NCBI GenBank assembly: GCA_963730305.1
Contig: CAVSRB010000004.1
Location: 62,001 to 126,000, forward strand
DNA from: CAMYMQ01 sp963730305
GTDB lineage: Bacteria > Pseudomonadota > Alphaproteobacteria > Bin65
Direction: 5' to 3'
DNA length: 64,000 bases
A program made the position numbers and the translations under genes. Under the pieces are notes generated by a model. It was not told the origin of the DNA and ran no database searches. It saw only the letters and a list, made by a program, of their open reading frames with translations. Positions 25,911 to 34,489 of this stretch are shown piece by piece; positions within the stretch are counted from its first letter, which is position 1; every line of letters begins with the position of its first letter.

Positions 25911-25940
25911 TTGACAGGCGGGGGCGCCGCGCCCCTTTAT
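25911..25940 (+). promoter_or_regulatory. Promoter of MFS gene
   Basis: TTGACA, 18-base spacer, CTTTAT, ending 40 bases before the MFS start. Same hexamers and spacing as the promoter at 24731. Confidence 0.55.
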
Positions 25941-25980
25941 CGCCGGCTAGCTTTTCTTTCGCGAGGCCAGAACCCGCACC

Positions 25981-27237
25981 ATGCCAGCCGACCCCGCCTC
26001 CGACGACCCATCGGGCGCCGCCGAATCCCGGTGGCTCGCCTTCCAGCACCCGGGCTTCCTGCGCTACTGGCTGGCGCGGGTGTTCGGCAATTTCGCGGTC
26101 CAGACGGTCAGCGTCTCGGTCGCCTGGCAGGTCTACGACCTAACCCGCAACCCGCTCGACCTCGGCTTCGTCGGCCTGGTCCTGTTCCTGCCGTCGATCC
26201 TGCTCGTGCTGGTCACCGGCCAGGCCTCGGACCGCTTCTCGCGCCGGACGATCATGGGCATCTGCCTCTTGGTCGAGGCGGTCTGCGCCACCGCGCTGCT
26301 GGCCTTCACCCTGGGCGGGCTGACCACCGTGCTGCCGATCTTCGGCCTCTTGGTCGTGTTCGGCACGGCCCGCGCCTTCTTCGGCCCGGCGGTCCAGTCG
26401 CTGGTCACCAACCTCGTCCCGGACGAGCACCTGGGCAACGCGATCGCCTGGAACTCGTCGGGCTGGCAGGTGGCGACCATCGCGGGGCCGGTCGTCGGCG
26501 GCCTGCTCTACGGCATCGCGCCGGAGGCGGCCTATATCGGCGGCCTGGCGATGTTCCTGCTCGCCGCCGGCGCGATCCTGTCGATCGCCCGGCCGGCGCA
26601 GAAGACGAGCAAGGAGCCGGCCTCGTGGGAGACCCTGGTCGCCGGCTTCAAGTACATCTGGCGGGAGAAGATCGTGCTCGGCGCGATCACCCTCGACCTG
26701 TTCGCCGTGCTGCTCGGCGGCGCGACCGCGCTCTTGCCGGTCTACGCCCGCGACATCCTGCAGCTCGGCCCGCTCGGCCTCGGCATGCTGCGCGGCGCGC
26801 CCGGCGTCGGCGCGGTGATCATGGCGGTCTGGCTGACCCGCCATCCGGTGCGCGACCATGTCGGCCTGGCGATGTTCTTCTTCGTCGCCGCCTTCGGCGT
26901 CTGCACCGTCGTGTTCGGCTTCTCGACCACGCCGTGGCTGTCGGTCGCCGCGCTGGCGCTGGCCGGCGCCGCCGACATGATCAGCGTGTTCATCCGCCAG
27001 ACCCTGATCCAGCTATGGACCCCCGACGCCATGCGCGGCCGGGTCAACGCGGTCAACATGGTGTTCATCGGCGCGTCGAACGAGCTGGGCGAGTTCCGCG
27101 CCGGGGTGATGGCCGCGGTGATCGGCACGGTCCACGCCGTGACCATCGGCGGCGCCGCGACGGTGGGGATTGCGGCGCTGTGGGCCAAGATGTTCCCGGA
27201 GCTGCGCCGGGCGCGGCACCTCGACGGGCGGGTCTAG
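25981..27237 (+). CDS. MFS transporter (MFS_3 / EntS-like exporter)
   Basis: 418 aa, about 12 membrane helices. Begins with a hydrophilic 20 residues, then FLRYWLARVFGNFAVQTVSV. The cytoplasmic loop 2-3 signature GQASDRFSRRTIM is the MFS D-R-x-x-R-R motif. The sequence ISVFIRQTLIQLWTPDAMRGRVNAVN late in the protein is characteristic of the MFS_3 group that includes the enterobactin exporter EntS and related drug exporters. Substrate not predictable. It has its own promoter and is followed by a large inverted repeat. Confidence 0.88.
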   Translation: MPADPASDDPSGAAESRWLAFQHPGFLRYWLARVFGNFAVQTVSVSVAWQVYDLTRNPLDLGFVGLVLFLPSILLVLVTGQASDRFSRRTIMGICLLVEAVCATALLAFTLGGLTTVLPIFGLLVVFGTARAFFGPAVQSLVTNLVPDEHLGNAIAWNSSGWQVATIAGPVVGGLLYGIAPEAAYIGGLAMFLLAAGAILSIARPAQKTSKEPASWETLVAGFKYIWREKIVLGAITLDLFAVLLGGATALLPVYARDILQLGPLGLGMLRGAPGVGAVIMAVWLTRHPVRDHVGLAMFFFVAAFGVCTVVFGFSTTPWLSVAALALAGAADMISVFIRQTLIQLWTPDAMRGRVNAVNMVFIGASNELGEFRAGVMAAVIGTVHAVTIGGAATVGIAALWAKMFPELRRARHLDGRV

Positions 27238-27242
27238 GGGCG

Positions 27243-27352
27243 GTCCCTCGATGCGCCCGCTGCGCGGGCTACTCGGGATGAGGGTGAGAGAGAACGCCAA
27301 GTGGCGCCCTCATCCCGAGTAGGGCGCGCGGTAGCGCGGCCGTATCGAGGGA
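27243..27352. repeat. Large interspersed inverted repeat
   Basis: About 45-base arms: the left begins GTCCCTCGATGCGCCCGC and ends CTACTCGGGATGAGGG; the right begins CCCTCATCCCGAGTAG and ends GTATCGAGGGAC. It forms a long hairpin after the MFS gene. It is related in plan to the element at 30320-30434 (CCTGAGG-type arms) and is of the kind found in many copies in alphaproteobacterial genomes. Confidence 0.8.
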
Positions 27353-27445
27353 CGCCGTCGCACTGAATACGCCCGGACTCGACGCCGGGCCGGCAACGCC
27401 GCACACTGATCCCGCGCAGATACACCTAACCGCAAGGAACACGAC

Positions 27446-27961
27446 ATGGACGCAGCCGAGCTGCGCGCGCTGCAAGCGCCGATCAAGGAAGGCTATCGCG
27501 ACAATCCCGAACGCGCGCGGATCCCGGCCCGCGCCGAGGCGCGGCTGGGAGACGGGGTGACCTGCTCCGTCGCCGGCTGGAAGGGCGACACCGTCGCCGG
27601 CCTGCATCCCGCGGCGGGCGGCGACGGCAGCCAGGCCTGCTCGGCCGACATGCTGCTCGAGGCGCTGGTCGCCTGCGCCGGCGTGACCCTGAACAGCGTG
27701 GCGACGGCGATGGGCGTCGCGCTGCGCGACGCCACGGTGACCGCCGAGGGCCACTGGGACGCGCGCGGCACCTTGGGCGTGTCCAAGGAGGTGCCGATCG
27801 GCCTGACCGACATCGCGCTGACCTTCACCCTCGACACCGACGCCGACGAGAAGACGCGGACCCGGCTGGTCGAGCTGACCGAGCGCTACTGCGTCATCCT
27901 GCAGACGCTGAAGACGCCGCCGGCGATCACCTGGCGGATAGCTGGGGAGATCACCGGCTGA
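27446..27961 (+). CDS. OsmC family peroxiredoxin-like protein
   Basis: 171 aa, cytosolic. OsmC/Ohr fold with the two redox cysteines of the family: LVACAGVTLNSVA in the central helix and RYCVILQTLK near the C-terminus. Expected thiol-dependent hydroperoxide reductase activity. The middle VSKEVPIGLTDIALTF strand matches the OsmC-like subgroup rather than Ohr. Short spacer with an AAGGAA Shine-Dalgarno before ATG 27446. Stands alone between the inverted repeat and the LeuC-like gene. Confidence 0.87.
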   Translation: MDAAELRALQAPIKEGYRDNPERARIPARAEARLGDGVTCSVAGWKGDTVAGLHPAAGGDGSQACSADMLLEALVACAGVTLNSVATAMGVALRDATVTAEGHWDARGTLGVSKEVPIGLTDIALTFTLDTDADEKTRTRLVELTERYCVILQTLKTPPAITWRIAGEITG

Positions 27962-28074
27962 CGAGCCCTGCCGGCCGCGCATGCCTGCCGGACCGCCGCG
28001 ACCGCACCGGCGACAGGCGGGCGCGACCGGGCTAGGGTCCCGGTTCCCGCAACCCGACCACCGCCCGCCGCCGC

Positions 28075-29505
28075 ATGCCCGCTGCCGAAGCCGCCCCGCT
28101 CACCTTCTTCGACAAGGTCTGGCGCGACCATCGCGTCCGCGACCTCGGCGACGGGCTGGCGCTGGTCTATGTCGACCGCGTCCTGCTCCACGAGCTGAGC
28201 GGCGCGATCGCGCTGGAGGGCCTGGAGGCGGCCGGGCGGGCGGTGCGCAATCCGGCGCTGACCTTCGCCACCGTCGACCACGTCGCCGACACGAGGCCCG
28301 GCCGCAGCGACGAGACTCCGGTGCCCGATGGCGCGGGCTTCATCCGCCGGCTGCGCGCGGCCGCGGCCCGGCACGCGATTTCCTATTTCGACCTGGGCGA
28401 CCCGCGCCAGGGCATCGTCCACGTCGTCTCGCCCGAGCAGGGCATCGCCCTGCCCGGCACCACCCTGGTCTGCGGCGACAGCCACACCTGCACCGTCGGC
28501 GGGGTCGGCGCGGTCGGCTGGGGCATCGGCTCGACCGACGGCGAGCAGGCGCTGGCGACCCAGACCGTCGTCCGCCCCCGGCCGAAGACGATGCGGGTCA
28601 CGGTCGAGGGCCGGCTCGCCCCCGGGGTCGGCGCCAAGGACCTCGCTTTGCACCTGATCGGCAAGCTCGGCACCGCCTTCGCCACCGGCCATGTCATCGA
28701 GTTCGCCGGGCCGGCCGTGCGCGCGCTCGACGTCGAGGCGCGGCTGACCCTGTGCAACCTGGCCCAGGAGATGAGCGCCGACACCGGCGCGGTCGCGCCC
28801 GACGACACGGTGTTCGAGTATCTCCATGGCCGGCCCTATGCGCCGGCAGACGCGGCCTGGGACGACGCCGTCGCCTATTGGCGGCGGCTGCCGAGCGACC
28901 CGGCCGCCGTCTTCGACCGGGACGCCACCATCGACGGCAACGCGGTCGCCCCACAGGTGACCTGGGGCACCAGCCCCGAGCATGTCTTGGCGATCGACGG
29001 CGCGGTGCCCGATCCCGCGAGCGAGGCCGACCCGGGCGTGCGGGCGGGGCTCGAACGGGCGCTCGGCTACGTCGCGTTGCGGCCGGGCGACCGGTTGGCC
29101 GGACTGCGGATCGGCGCGGCCTTCATCGGCAGCTGCACCAACGCCCGCCTGTCCGACCTGCGCGAGGCCGCCGCCCAACTCGACGGCCGAAAGGTCGCCG
29201 AGGGGGTGCGCGCGATCTGCACGCCGGGCTCGATGGCGGTGAAGGCGGCGGCCGAGGCCGAGGGGCTGGACCGGGTGTTCCGCGCCGCCGGCTTCGAGTG
29301 GCGCGAGCCGGGCTGCTCCTTCTGCATCAGCGGCGGCGCGGGCGGCGAGACGTTTGCGCCGGGCACGCGGCTGATCTCGACCACCAACCGCAACTTCGAG
29401 AACCGGCAGGGGCCGGGCGTGATCTCGCACCTGGCCAGCCCGGCGACGGTCGCCGCCTCGGCGGTCGCCGGCCGCATCGCCGACCCACGCGACGGGGGCC
29501 GCTGA
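28075..29505 (+). CDS. leuC: 3-isopropylmalate dehydratase large subunit (LeuC-type aconitase)
   Basis: 476 aa, aconitase-superfamily large subunit. Family landmarks: FDKVWRDHRV start, ATVDHVADT, LVCGDSHTCTVGGVGA, IGSCTNARLSDL (first 4Fe-4S cysteine) and PGCSFC (second and third). The region after the last cysteines reads CISGGAGGE rather than the CLGMNPD usual in housekeeping LeuC, which hints at a specialised paralogue such as a methylmalate or dimethylmaleate-type hydratase. The small subunit follows after 2 bases. No leuB or leuA nearby, which also argues against a plain leucine-biosynthesis locus. Confidence 0.85.
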   Translation: MPAAEAAPLTFFDKVWRDHRVRDLGDGLALVYVDRVLLHELSGAIALEGLEAAGRAVRNPALTFATVDHVADTRPGRSDETPVPDGAGFIRRLRAAAARHAISYFDLGDPRQGIVHVVSPEQGIALPGTTLVCGDSHTCTVGGVGAVGWGIGSTDGEQALATQTVVRPRPKTMRVTVEGRLAPGVGAKDLALHLIGKLGTAFATGHVIEFAGPAVRALDVEARLTLCNLAQEMSADTGAVAPDDTVFEYLHGRPYAPADAAWDDAVAYWRRLPSDPAAVFDRDATIDGNAVAPQVTWGTSPEHVLAIDGAVPDPASEADPGVRAGLERALGYVALRPGDRLAGLRIGAAFIGSCTNARLSDLREAAAQLDGRKVAEGVRAICTPGSMAVKAAAEAEGLDRVFRAAGFEWREPGCSFCISGGAGGETFAPGTRLISTTNRNFENRQGPGVISHLASPATVAASAVAGRIADPRDGGR

Positions 29506-29507
29506 CC

Positions 29508-30146
29508 ATGGAGCCGTTCACCACGCTCACCGCCGTCGCCGCGCCGATGATGGCGGACAACATCGACACCGACCAGATCATCGCCAACCGCGACCTGATC
29601 CGCGCCACCGACAACGGCTATGGCGACCGCCTGTTCGCCCGCCGCCGCTACCGCGCCGACGGCGGCGAGGACCCGGACTTCGTCCTCAACCGGGCGCCCT
29701 ACCGCGACGCGCGGATCATCGTCGCCGGCGACAATTTCGGCTGCGGCAGCTCGCGCGAGGCCGCCGCCTGGGCGCTGCGCGACTTCGGCATCCGCGCCCT
29801 GATCGCCCCCGGCTACGGCGCGATCTTCCAGCGCAACTGCCTCGTCAACGGGATCCTGCCGGTGGTGCTGGTGCCGCGGCTGGTGGCGACGCTCGCCGAG
29901 CGGATCGAGGCAAGCGACGGCGCGGCGATGGTGACCGTCGACCTCGAAAGCCAGACCGTCACCATGACCGGCGTCGCCAAGCTGCCCTTCGCGATCGCCG
30001 ACATCTACCGGCGGATGCTGCTCGGCGGGACGGATATCGTGTCGGCGGCGATGGAATACGCGGGGGAGATCGACGCGTTCGAGCGGCGCGACCGCACGCG
30101 CCGCGGCTGGGCGCGTGCTCCTGAAGCCGTGGGTCAGGATCGTTGA
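29508..30146 (+). CDS. leuD: 3-isopropylmalate dehydratase small subunit (LeuD-type)
   Basis: 212 aa swivel domain partner of the gene before it. Motifs: MMADNIDTDQIIANRDL, FVLNRAPYRDARIIVAGDNFGCGSS (split here by length: NFGCGSSREAAAWALRDFG), and FQRNCLVNGILPV. These are the canonical substrate-recognition loop and helix of LeuD. ATG at 29508 lies 2 bases after the LeuC stop, so expression is coupled. C-terminus is extended by about 12 Arg-rich residues. Whether the pair acts on isopropylmalate or another C5-C7 hydroxyacid is undecided. Confidence 0.87.
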   Translation: MEPFTTLTAVAAPMMADNIDTDQIIANRDLIRATDNGYGDRLFARRRYRADGGEDPDFVLNRAPYRDARIIVAGDNFGCGSSREAAAWALRDFGIRALIAPGYGAIFQRNCLVNGILPVVLVPRLVATLAERIEASDGAAMVTVDLESQTVTMTGVAKLPFAIADIYRRMLLGGTDIVSAAMEYAGEIDAFERRDRTRRGWARAPEAVGQDR

Positions 30147-30455
30147 GCACGGCAGGTGCGGGTGTGTCCGCCCGCTCCGGTACGGGTTCCGCCCGATACA
30201 GTGCTGAACCGTTGCGAAGCAGCTGCAGACCTGCTCCTGCCGAGGCCGCACCTCCCCCGCATGGCGTCTGCGGGACGATGATCTTTCGGAGTCGAACAGC
30301 CTCGAGCGTTCGCTTCGGCTCACCCTGAGGTGCTCGCGTCAGCGAGCCTCGAAGGGCGGGCCGTCGCGCGTTGCTGCCACCGGGTCCGTCATCCCATCCT
30401 TCGAGGGCCGCGTCGCGACCGCCTCAGGATGAGCGCCACGAAAAGGCGGCTCGCC
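30147..30455. other. Non-coding spacer with interspersed repeat
   Basis: No gene is supported in this 309-base gap between leuD and the convergent flavin-dependent oxidoreductase. The right half is occupied by the inverted repeat at 30320-30434; in the left half I see no promoter, RNA structure or small open frame worth calling. Confidence 0.6.
30320..30434. repeat. Interspersed inverted repeat (CCTGAGG / CCTCAGG type)
   Basis: Left arm CACCCTGAGGTGCTCGCG...CCTCGAAGGG, right arm CATCCTTCGAGG...CCTCAGGATGAG. Arms of about 40 bases are complementary with some mismatches and a 30-base centre. This is the common alphaproteobacterial intergenic repeat that places a strong hairpin between genes; here it could serve both convergent genes as a terminator. 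Confidence 0.75.
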
Positions 30456-31627
30456 CTACTCCGCCGCCGCCTGCGCCTTCGTCCCGTCCGGCAACCGATC
30501 CCGGAAATACGGGATGATCTCCTCGGCGATCGGCGGCGATGTTCTCGCGGACCATCGAGTCGGGCATCGTGCCGAACTGGGTCTTGGTCAGCGAGGTGTT
30601 GAAGCCGGCCAGGTCCTGGGAGGCGGCGAGCTTCTCGCGCACCGTATTGGGGCTGCCGACGATGACCATGCCCGACTCCATCATCTGCTCGATGGTCTGG
30701 GTCTTGCCGGTGACCTTGGCGGCGCGGATGCGCTTGATCGAATTCGACGCTGGTGTAGCCGGGCGGCAGCAGCATCTCGACCGGCATCTTGAGGAAGGTG
30801 TTGACGAAGGCTTCCAGGTGCGGCCGGGCCTGGGCGATCGCCTTCTCGTCCGTCTCGGCGACGTACATCGAGTTGGACCAGGCGAGCTGGTCGGGCGACG
30901 CCTGGTAGCCGGCCTTGTCGGCCTCTTCGCGGTACATGTGGAAGAAGCGCGCGACCGCCGCGATCGGGCTCAAGGTCTGGCAGTAGGTGTAGCGCATCTT
31001 CGCCGCCCAGCTCGATCGTGCTCGACGAGCCCTGGGACGGGATCCAGATCGGCGGATGCGGCTTCTGGTACGGCCGCGGCCACGGGTTGACGTAGCGGAA
31101 CTGGTAGTGCTTGCCCTCGTAGGGGAACGGCCCCGGCTCGGTCCAGGCGCGCAGGATCAGGTCGTGCGCCTCGTCGAAGCGGGCCTGGGATTCCGACGGG
31201 TTGATGCCCATCGCGTGATACTCGGCGCCGATGCCGCGCACGAAGCCGGCGATGAACTCGCCGCGCGTCAGGTTGTCGAGGATGGCGTATTCCTCGGCCA
31301 CCATCAGCGGGTTGTTCAGCAGCGGCAGCGCCCGGCCGAGCATGGCGAGCTTGCCGCGCTTGAGCCGCCGGGTCAGCGCGCCGGCGAGCACGCCCGGGAT
31401 CGGCATCATGCCGTAGGCGGTGGTGGTGGTGCTCGTTGAGGCAGACCCCGTCGAAGCCGCATTCGACCGCGTATTCGAGCTGGTCGAGATACTGGTGGTA
31501 GAGCTCGGCGCCCTTTTCCGGGTCGTAGTTGCGAATTCGAGAAGGTGAGCCAGGCCGAGCCGTTGCGCTGGATCGCGTCGACGTCGGCGTGCTGGTAGGG
31601 CATCAGGTGGAAGTTGAAGATCTTCAT
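30456..31627 (-). pseudogene. LLM-class flavin-dependent oxidoreductase with five frameshifts
   Basis: Removing five single extra bases (near 31534, 31424, 31010, 30741 and 30531) restores a 388-aa luciferase-like monooxygenase running from MKIFNFHLMPYQHADVDAIQ, through CGFDGVCLNEHHHTAYGMMP, the HPPIWIPSQGSSSTIEWAAK site and GYTSVESIKRIRAAKVTG, to FRDRLPDGTKAQAAAE. No stop, deletion or obvious amino-acid decay appears between the shifts. Start ATG at 31627 overlaps the hydrolase stop (ATGA) and has GAGAGGAG upstream. FMNH2 or F420-type oxidation of an aliphatic or aromatic substrate is the family role. The five clustered shifts are more consistent with poor local consensus than with a decayed gene. 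Confidence 0.85.
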
Positions 31628-32409
31628 GATGCGCTCCTCTCGATGAAGCCGCACACGGTGTCGACGAAGTCGTCCGCCTTCTCGACCTGGGGCAGGTGGC
31701 CGCAGTTGGGGAAGACGACCAGCTCCGAATTCGGGATCAGGCGCTGGTACTCCTCGCCCAGGCGCACCGGGAACATGCGGTCGGTGTCGCCCCAGACCAA
31801 GAGCGTGGGCACGTCGATCTGGTGCAGCCACTTGTGCAGGTTGGGGTCGAAGCCGCGCGGCTGCCACGTCATCTTGGCGGTGGTCGCGCGGTTCCTGAGG
31901 TTGACGTCCTCCTGGTCGGGCGTCAGCACCCGGGCGATCATCGGCTCGGCCAGCTTCTCGTCGTAGAAGAAGGCGCGCAGCCGCTCCTCGTCGGTGATCA
32001 GGAACGGGTCGAGCTGCTCGACGCCGTTGACGTGCAGGCCGGCGGCCGAGGCCAGGGTCAGGGTGGCGATGTTGCGGGTCGAGCGTACCGCCATCTCCGC
32101 CGCGATCCAGCCGCCCAAGGAGATGCCGACCAGGTGGACCTTGTCGAGGCCGAGCGCGCGGACGAAGTCGACGTAGAAGTGGGCGAGGTCGTGGATGTTG
32201 TCGAGCCAGTCGGGCGTGTCGGAGGCGCCGAAGCCGGGATGCTCGGGCACGATCACGTCGTAGCGCTCGGCCAGCCGCGCCATCATCGGCGACCACGGGC
32301 CCGCGCCGCTGGCGCCGTGCAGGAACAACAGCGGCGCGCCGCCGCCGCCGCGCATCAGGCGGATCTTGCAGCCGCGGACCTCGATCTCGGATTCGGTATG
32401 CTCGCTCAC
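31624..32409 (-). CDS. Alpha/beta hydrolase (MhpC-like)
   Basis: 261 aa. Oxyanion motif FLHGASGAGPW, nucleophile elbow GISLGGW (Ser), acid in VWGDTDRMFP (Asp), and His in PNCGHLPQVEKAD. Fits C-C bond hydrolases or esterases acting on ring-cleavage products. Begins at GTG 32409, overlapping the permease stop by four bases (GTGA), and ends overlapping the oxidoreductase start by four bases (ATGA). This tight coupling ties it to import through the TAXI transporter: the imported molecule is probably oxidised by the LLM enzyme and hydrolysed here. The order of reactions is inference. Confidence 0.9.
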   Translation of the reverse strand: MSEHTESEIEVRGCKIRLMRGGGGAPLLFLHGASGAGPWSPMMARLAERYDVIVPEHPGFGASDTPDWLDNIHDLAHFYVDFVRALGLDKVHLVGISLGGWIAAEMAVRSTRNIATLTLASAAGLHVNGVEQLDPFLITDEERLRAFFYDEKLAEPMIARVLTPDQEDVNLRNRATTAKMTWQPRGFDPNLHKWLHQIDVPTLLVWGDTDRMFPVRLGEEYQRLIPNSELVVFPNCGHLPQVEKADDFVDTVCGFIERSAS

Positions 32410-34382
32410 GTCGCCATCTCTCCCAACGCCCGTGCCCGCCGCGATTGCGTCCATTCCCAGCCGACCAGGCCCACACCCAACACCAGCCCGACGAGGTCGG
32501 ACCACAGCGCCCAGGGCGCGACGTCGCGCGGGACCATCAACAGGATGCCGGCGACCGCGAAGGCGAAGCGCATGGGCCAACCGACGTCGCGCATGAAATA
32601 GCCGATCGCCCCGACGCAGACCAGCCACACGCCGACCACCGCCGTCGTCACGGCGATGACCAGATCGACGCTGACCCCGTGCTGGAGCAGCAGCACCGGC
32701 GCGTACACGAACAGGAAGGGCACGAAGTAGGCGGTCCAGCCGAACCGCATCGCCGCGAAGCCGGTGCGCATCGGATCGGCCTTGGCCAGGTTGGCGGCGA
32801 AGAAGGCGGCGATGGCGACCGGCGGCGTGATGAAGGACATCATGCCGAAATAGAAGATGAACATGTGGGCCGACAGCTTGTTGACCCCGACTTCGACCAG
32901 GGCCGGCGCGATCAGCACGGCGAGCAGGATGTACACGCTGACCGTCGGCATCCCCATGCCGAGGATGATGCACACCACCGCCGCGAGAAGCAGCAGCAGG
33001 ACCTCGTTGCCCTGGCCGATGTTGACCAGCGCCGCGGTCAGCAGGAAGCCGAGCCCGGCGATGTTGAGCACGCCCAGGATGAAGCCGGCGGCGGCGACGA
33101 TCATGAACACGTCGAGCGCGCCGATGCAGGTGTCGACCAGCGAATCCCAGACGCCGCGCAGGGTCAGCCGATTGTTGCCGTAGCCGAGGAACAGGCCGAT
33201 CACGATCACGGCGACGGAGGCCCAGAAGGCCGAGGTCTGGGGCCGGTAGTTGAGCGCGAACAGCGTATAGACCAGGACGGCGAACGGCAGCAGGAACGGC
33301 CAGCCGCGCTTCAGCGTCTGCCGCAGCCTGGGAATCCTCGATTCCTCGACCCGCGCGATGCCGTGCTTGGCGGCCTCGAGGTCGACCATGATGAACAGGG
33401 CGACGTAGTAGAGGACCGCCGGGATCAGCGCGGCCAGCACGATATTGGAGTAGGGCACGCCCAGGATGTCGGCCATCAGGAAGGCGACCGCCCCCATCAC
33501 CGGCGGCATCAGCTGGCCGCCGGTCGAGGCCACCGCCTCGATCGCGGCGGCGACGTGCGCCCGGTAGCCCGCCTGCTTCATCAGCGGAATGGTGACCACG
33601 CCGGTCGCCATGATGTTCGATGCCGCCAGCCCGTTGATGGTGCCGAACAGGCTGGACCCGGTCACCGCGATCTTGGCCGAGCCGCCGCGGAAGCGCCCCA
33701 TCGCCGCCAGCGAGAAGTCGTTGAACACTTCCGCGCCGCCCGAGCGCAACAGGACCTGGCCGAAGAAGATGAAGGCGAAGACGATGGTCGTCGCGACCTT
33801 GAGCACGAACCCGAACAAGGCGCTGGTGTCGAGCGATAGGGTGGTGAGCAGGACCAGCGGATCGACCTCCCGCGCCTGCATCTTGCCGGGCAGCAGGTCG
33901 CCGAGCAGGCCGAAGGCCACGAACACCCCGACGACGATGACCAGGGTGTAGCCGGTGGTGCGCCGGAGGCCCTCGATACACAGGGCGAAGATGATCGCGG
34001 CGCAGATGATGCCGTCGGTGGGCAGATCGCTCAGCCGCTCGATCAGGTCGGGGTAGGTCACGGCCACGTACCAGCCGGCGCCGAGCCCGGCCGCGGCCGC
34101 GAGCGCGTCGTACCACGGCAGCCGCGTTCGGGTCGTTCGGCGCCGCGCCGGGTAGTGCAGATAGATCAGGCACAGGATTATGCCGAGAATGAAGGCGAGG
34201 AACTGCTCGTCGTAGGGGACGAAGCCGAACAGGATGATGAACTTCAGGTCGAACCCGATCTGGGGCAGTTCGGTGGCCCAAGCGAGCGAGGCCAGCGTCG
34301 CAAGCGCAGCGAGCCCCGGGCGCAACACCCGGACGACCGGCGAGAGCGCGGCCCCGGCATCTTCATTCGACGTTTCTGTCAC
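32406..34382 (-). CDS. TRAP transporter fused permease, 4TM-12TM (TAXI type)
   Basis: 658 aa membrane protein: an N-terminal four-helix DctQ-like part (LAALATLASLAWATELPQIG onward) fused to a DctM-like 12-helix part with VTGSSLFGTINGLAASNIMA, STGGQLMPPVMGAVAFLMAD and GMGMPTVSVYILLAVLIAP. Such fused permeases pair with TAXI-family binding proteins; two TAXI genes lie directly upstream. GTG start at 34382. It is the first gene of the coupled permease-hydrolase-oxidoreductase unit. Confidence 0.92.
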   Translation of the reverse strand: MTETSNEDAGAALSPVVRVLRPGLAALATLASLAWATELPQIGFDLKFIILFGFVPYDEQFLAFILGIILCLIYLHYPARRRTTRTRLPWYDALAAAAGLGAGWYVAVTYPDLIERLSDLPTDGIICAAIIFALCIEGLRRTTGYTLVIVVGVFVAFGLLGDLLPGKMQAREVDPLVLLTTLSLDTSALFGFVLKVATTIVFAFIFFGQVLLRSGGAEVFNDFSLAAMGRFRGGSAKIAVTGSSLFGTINGLAASNIMATGVVTIPLMKQAGYRAHVAAAIEAVASTGGQLMPPVMGAVAFLMADILGVPYSNIVLAALIPAVLYYVALFIMVDLEAAKHGIARVEESRIPRLRQTLKRGWPFLLPFAVLVYTLFALNYRPQTSAFWASVAVIVIGLFLGYGNNRLTLRGVWDSLVDTCIGALDVFMIVAAAGFILGVLNIAGLGFLLTAALVNIGQGNEVLLLLLAAVVCIILGMGMPTVSVYILLAVLIAPALVEVGVNKLSAHMFIFYFGMMSFITPPVAIAAFFAANLAKADPMRTGFAAMRFGWTAYFVPFLFVYAPVLLLQHGVSVDLVIAVTTAVVGVWLVCVGAIGYFMRDVGWPMRFAFAVAGILLMVPRDVAPWALWSDLVGLVLGVGLVGWEWTQSRRARALGEMAT

Positions 34383-34489
34383 CTGTCGATCCTGGTAACG
34401 GGGACTGGATTACGATCGAAGATAGGCTGGCAATGGAACGCGCGGCCGCCCCGGCGGCGGCCGCGCCTCATCCATCCGCCGGAACGGCG

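Noticed and set aside
30456..31627. Programmed ribosomal frameshifting in the LLM gene
   Set aside because: Five shifts in one gene without common slippery sites or downstream structures is not a programmed pattern.
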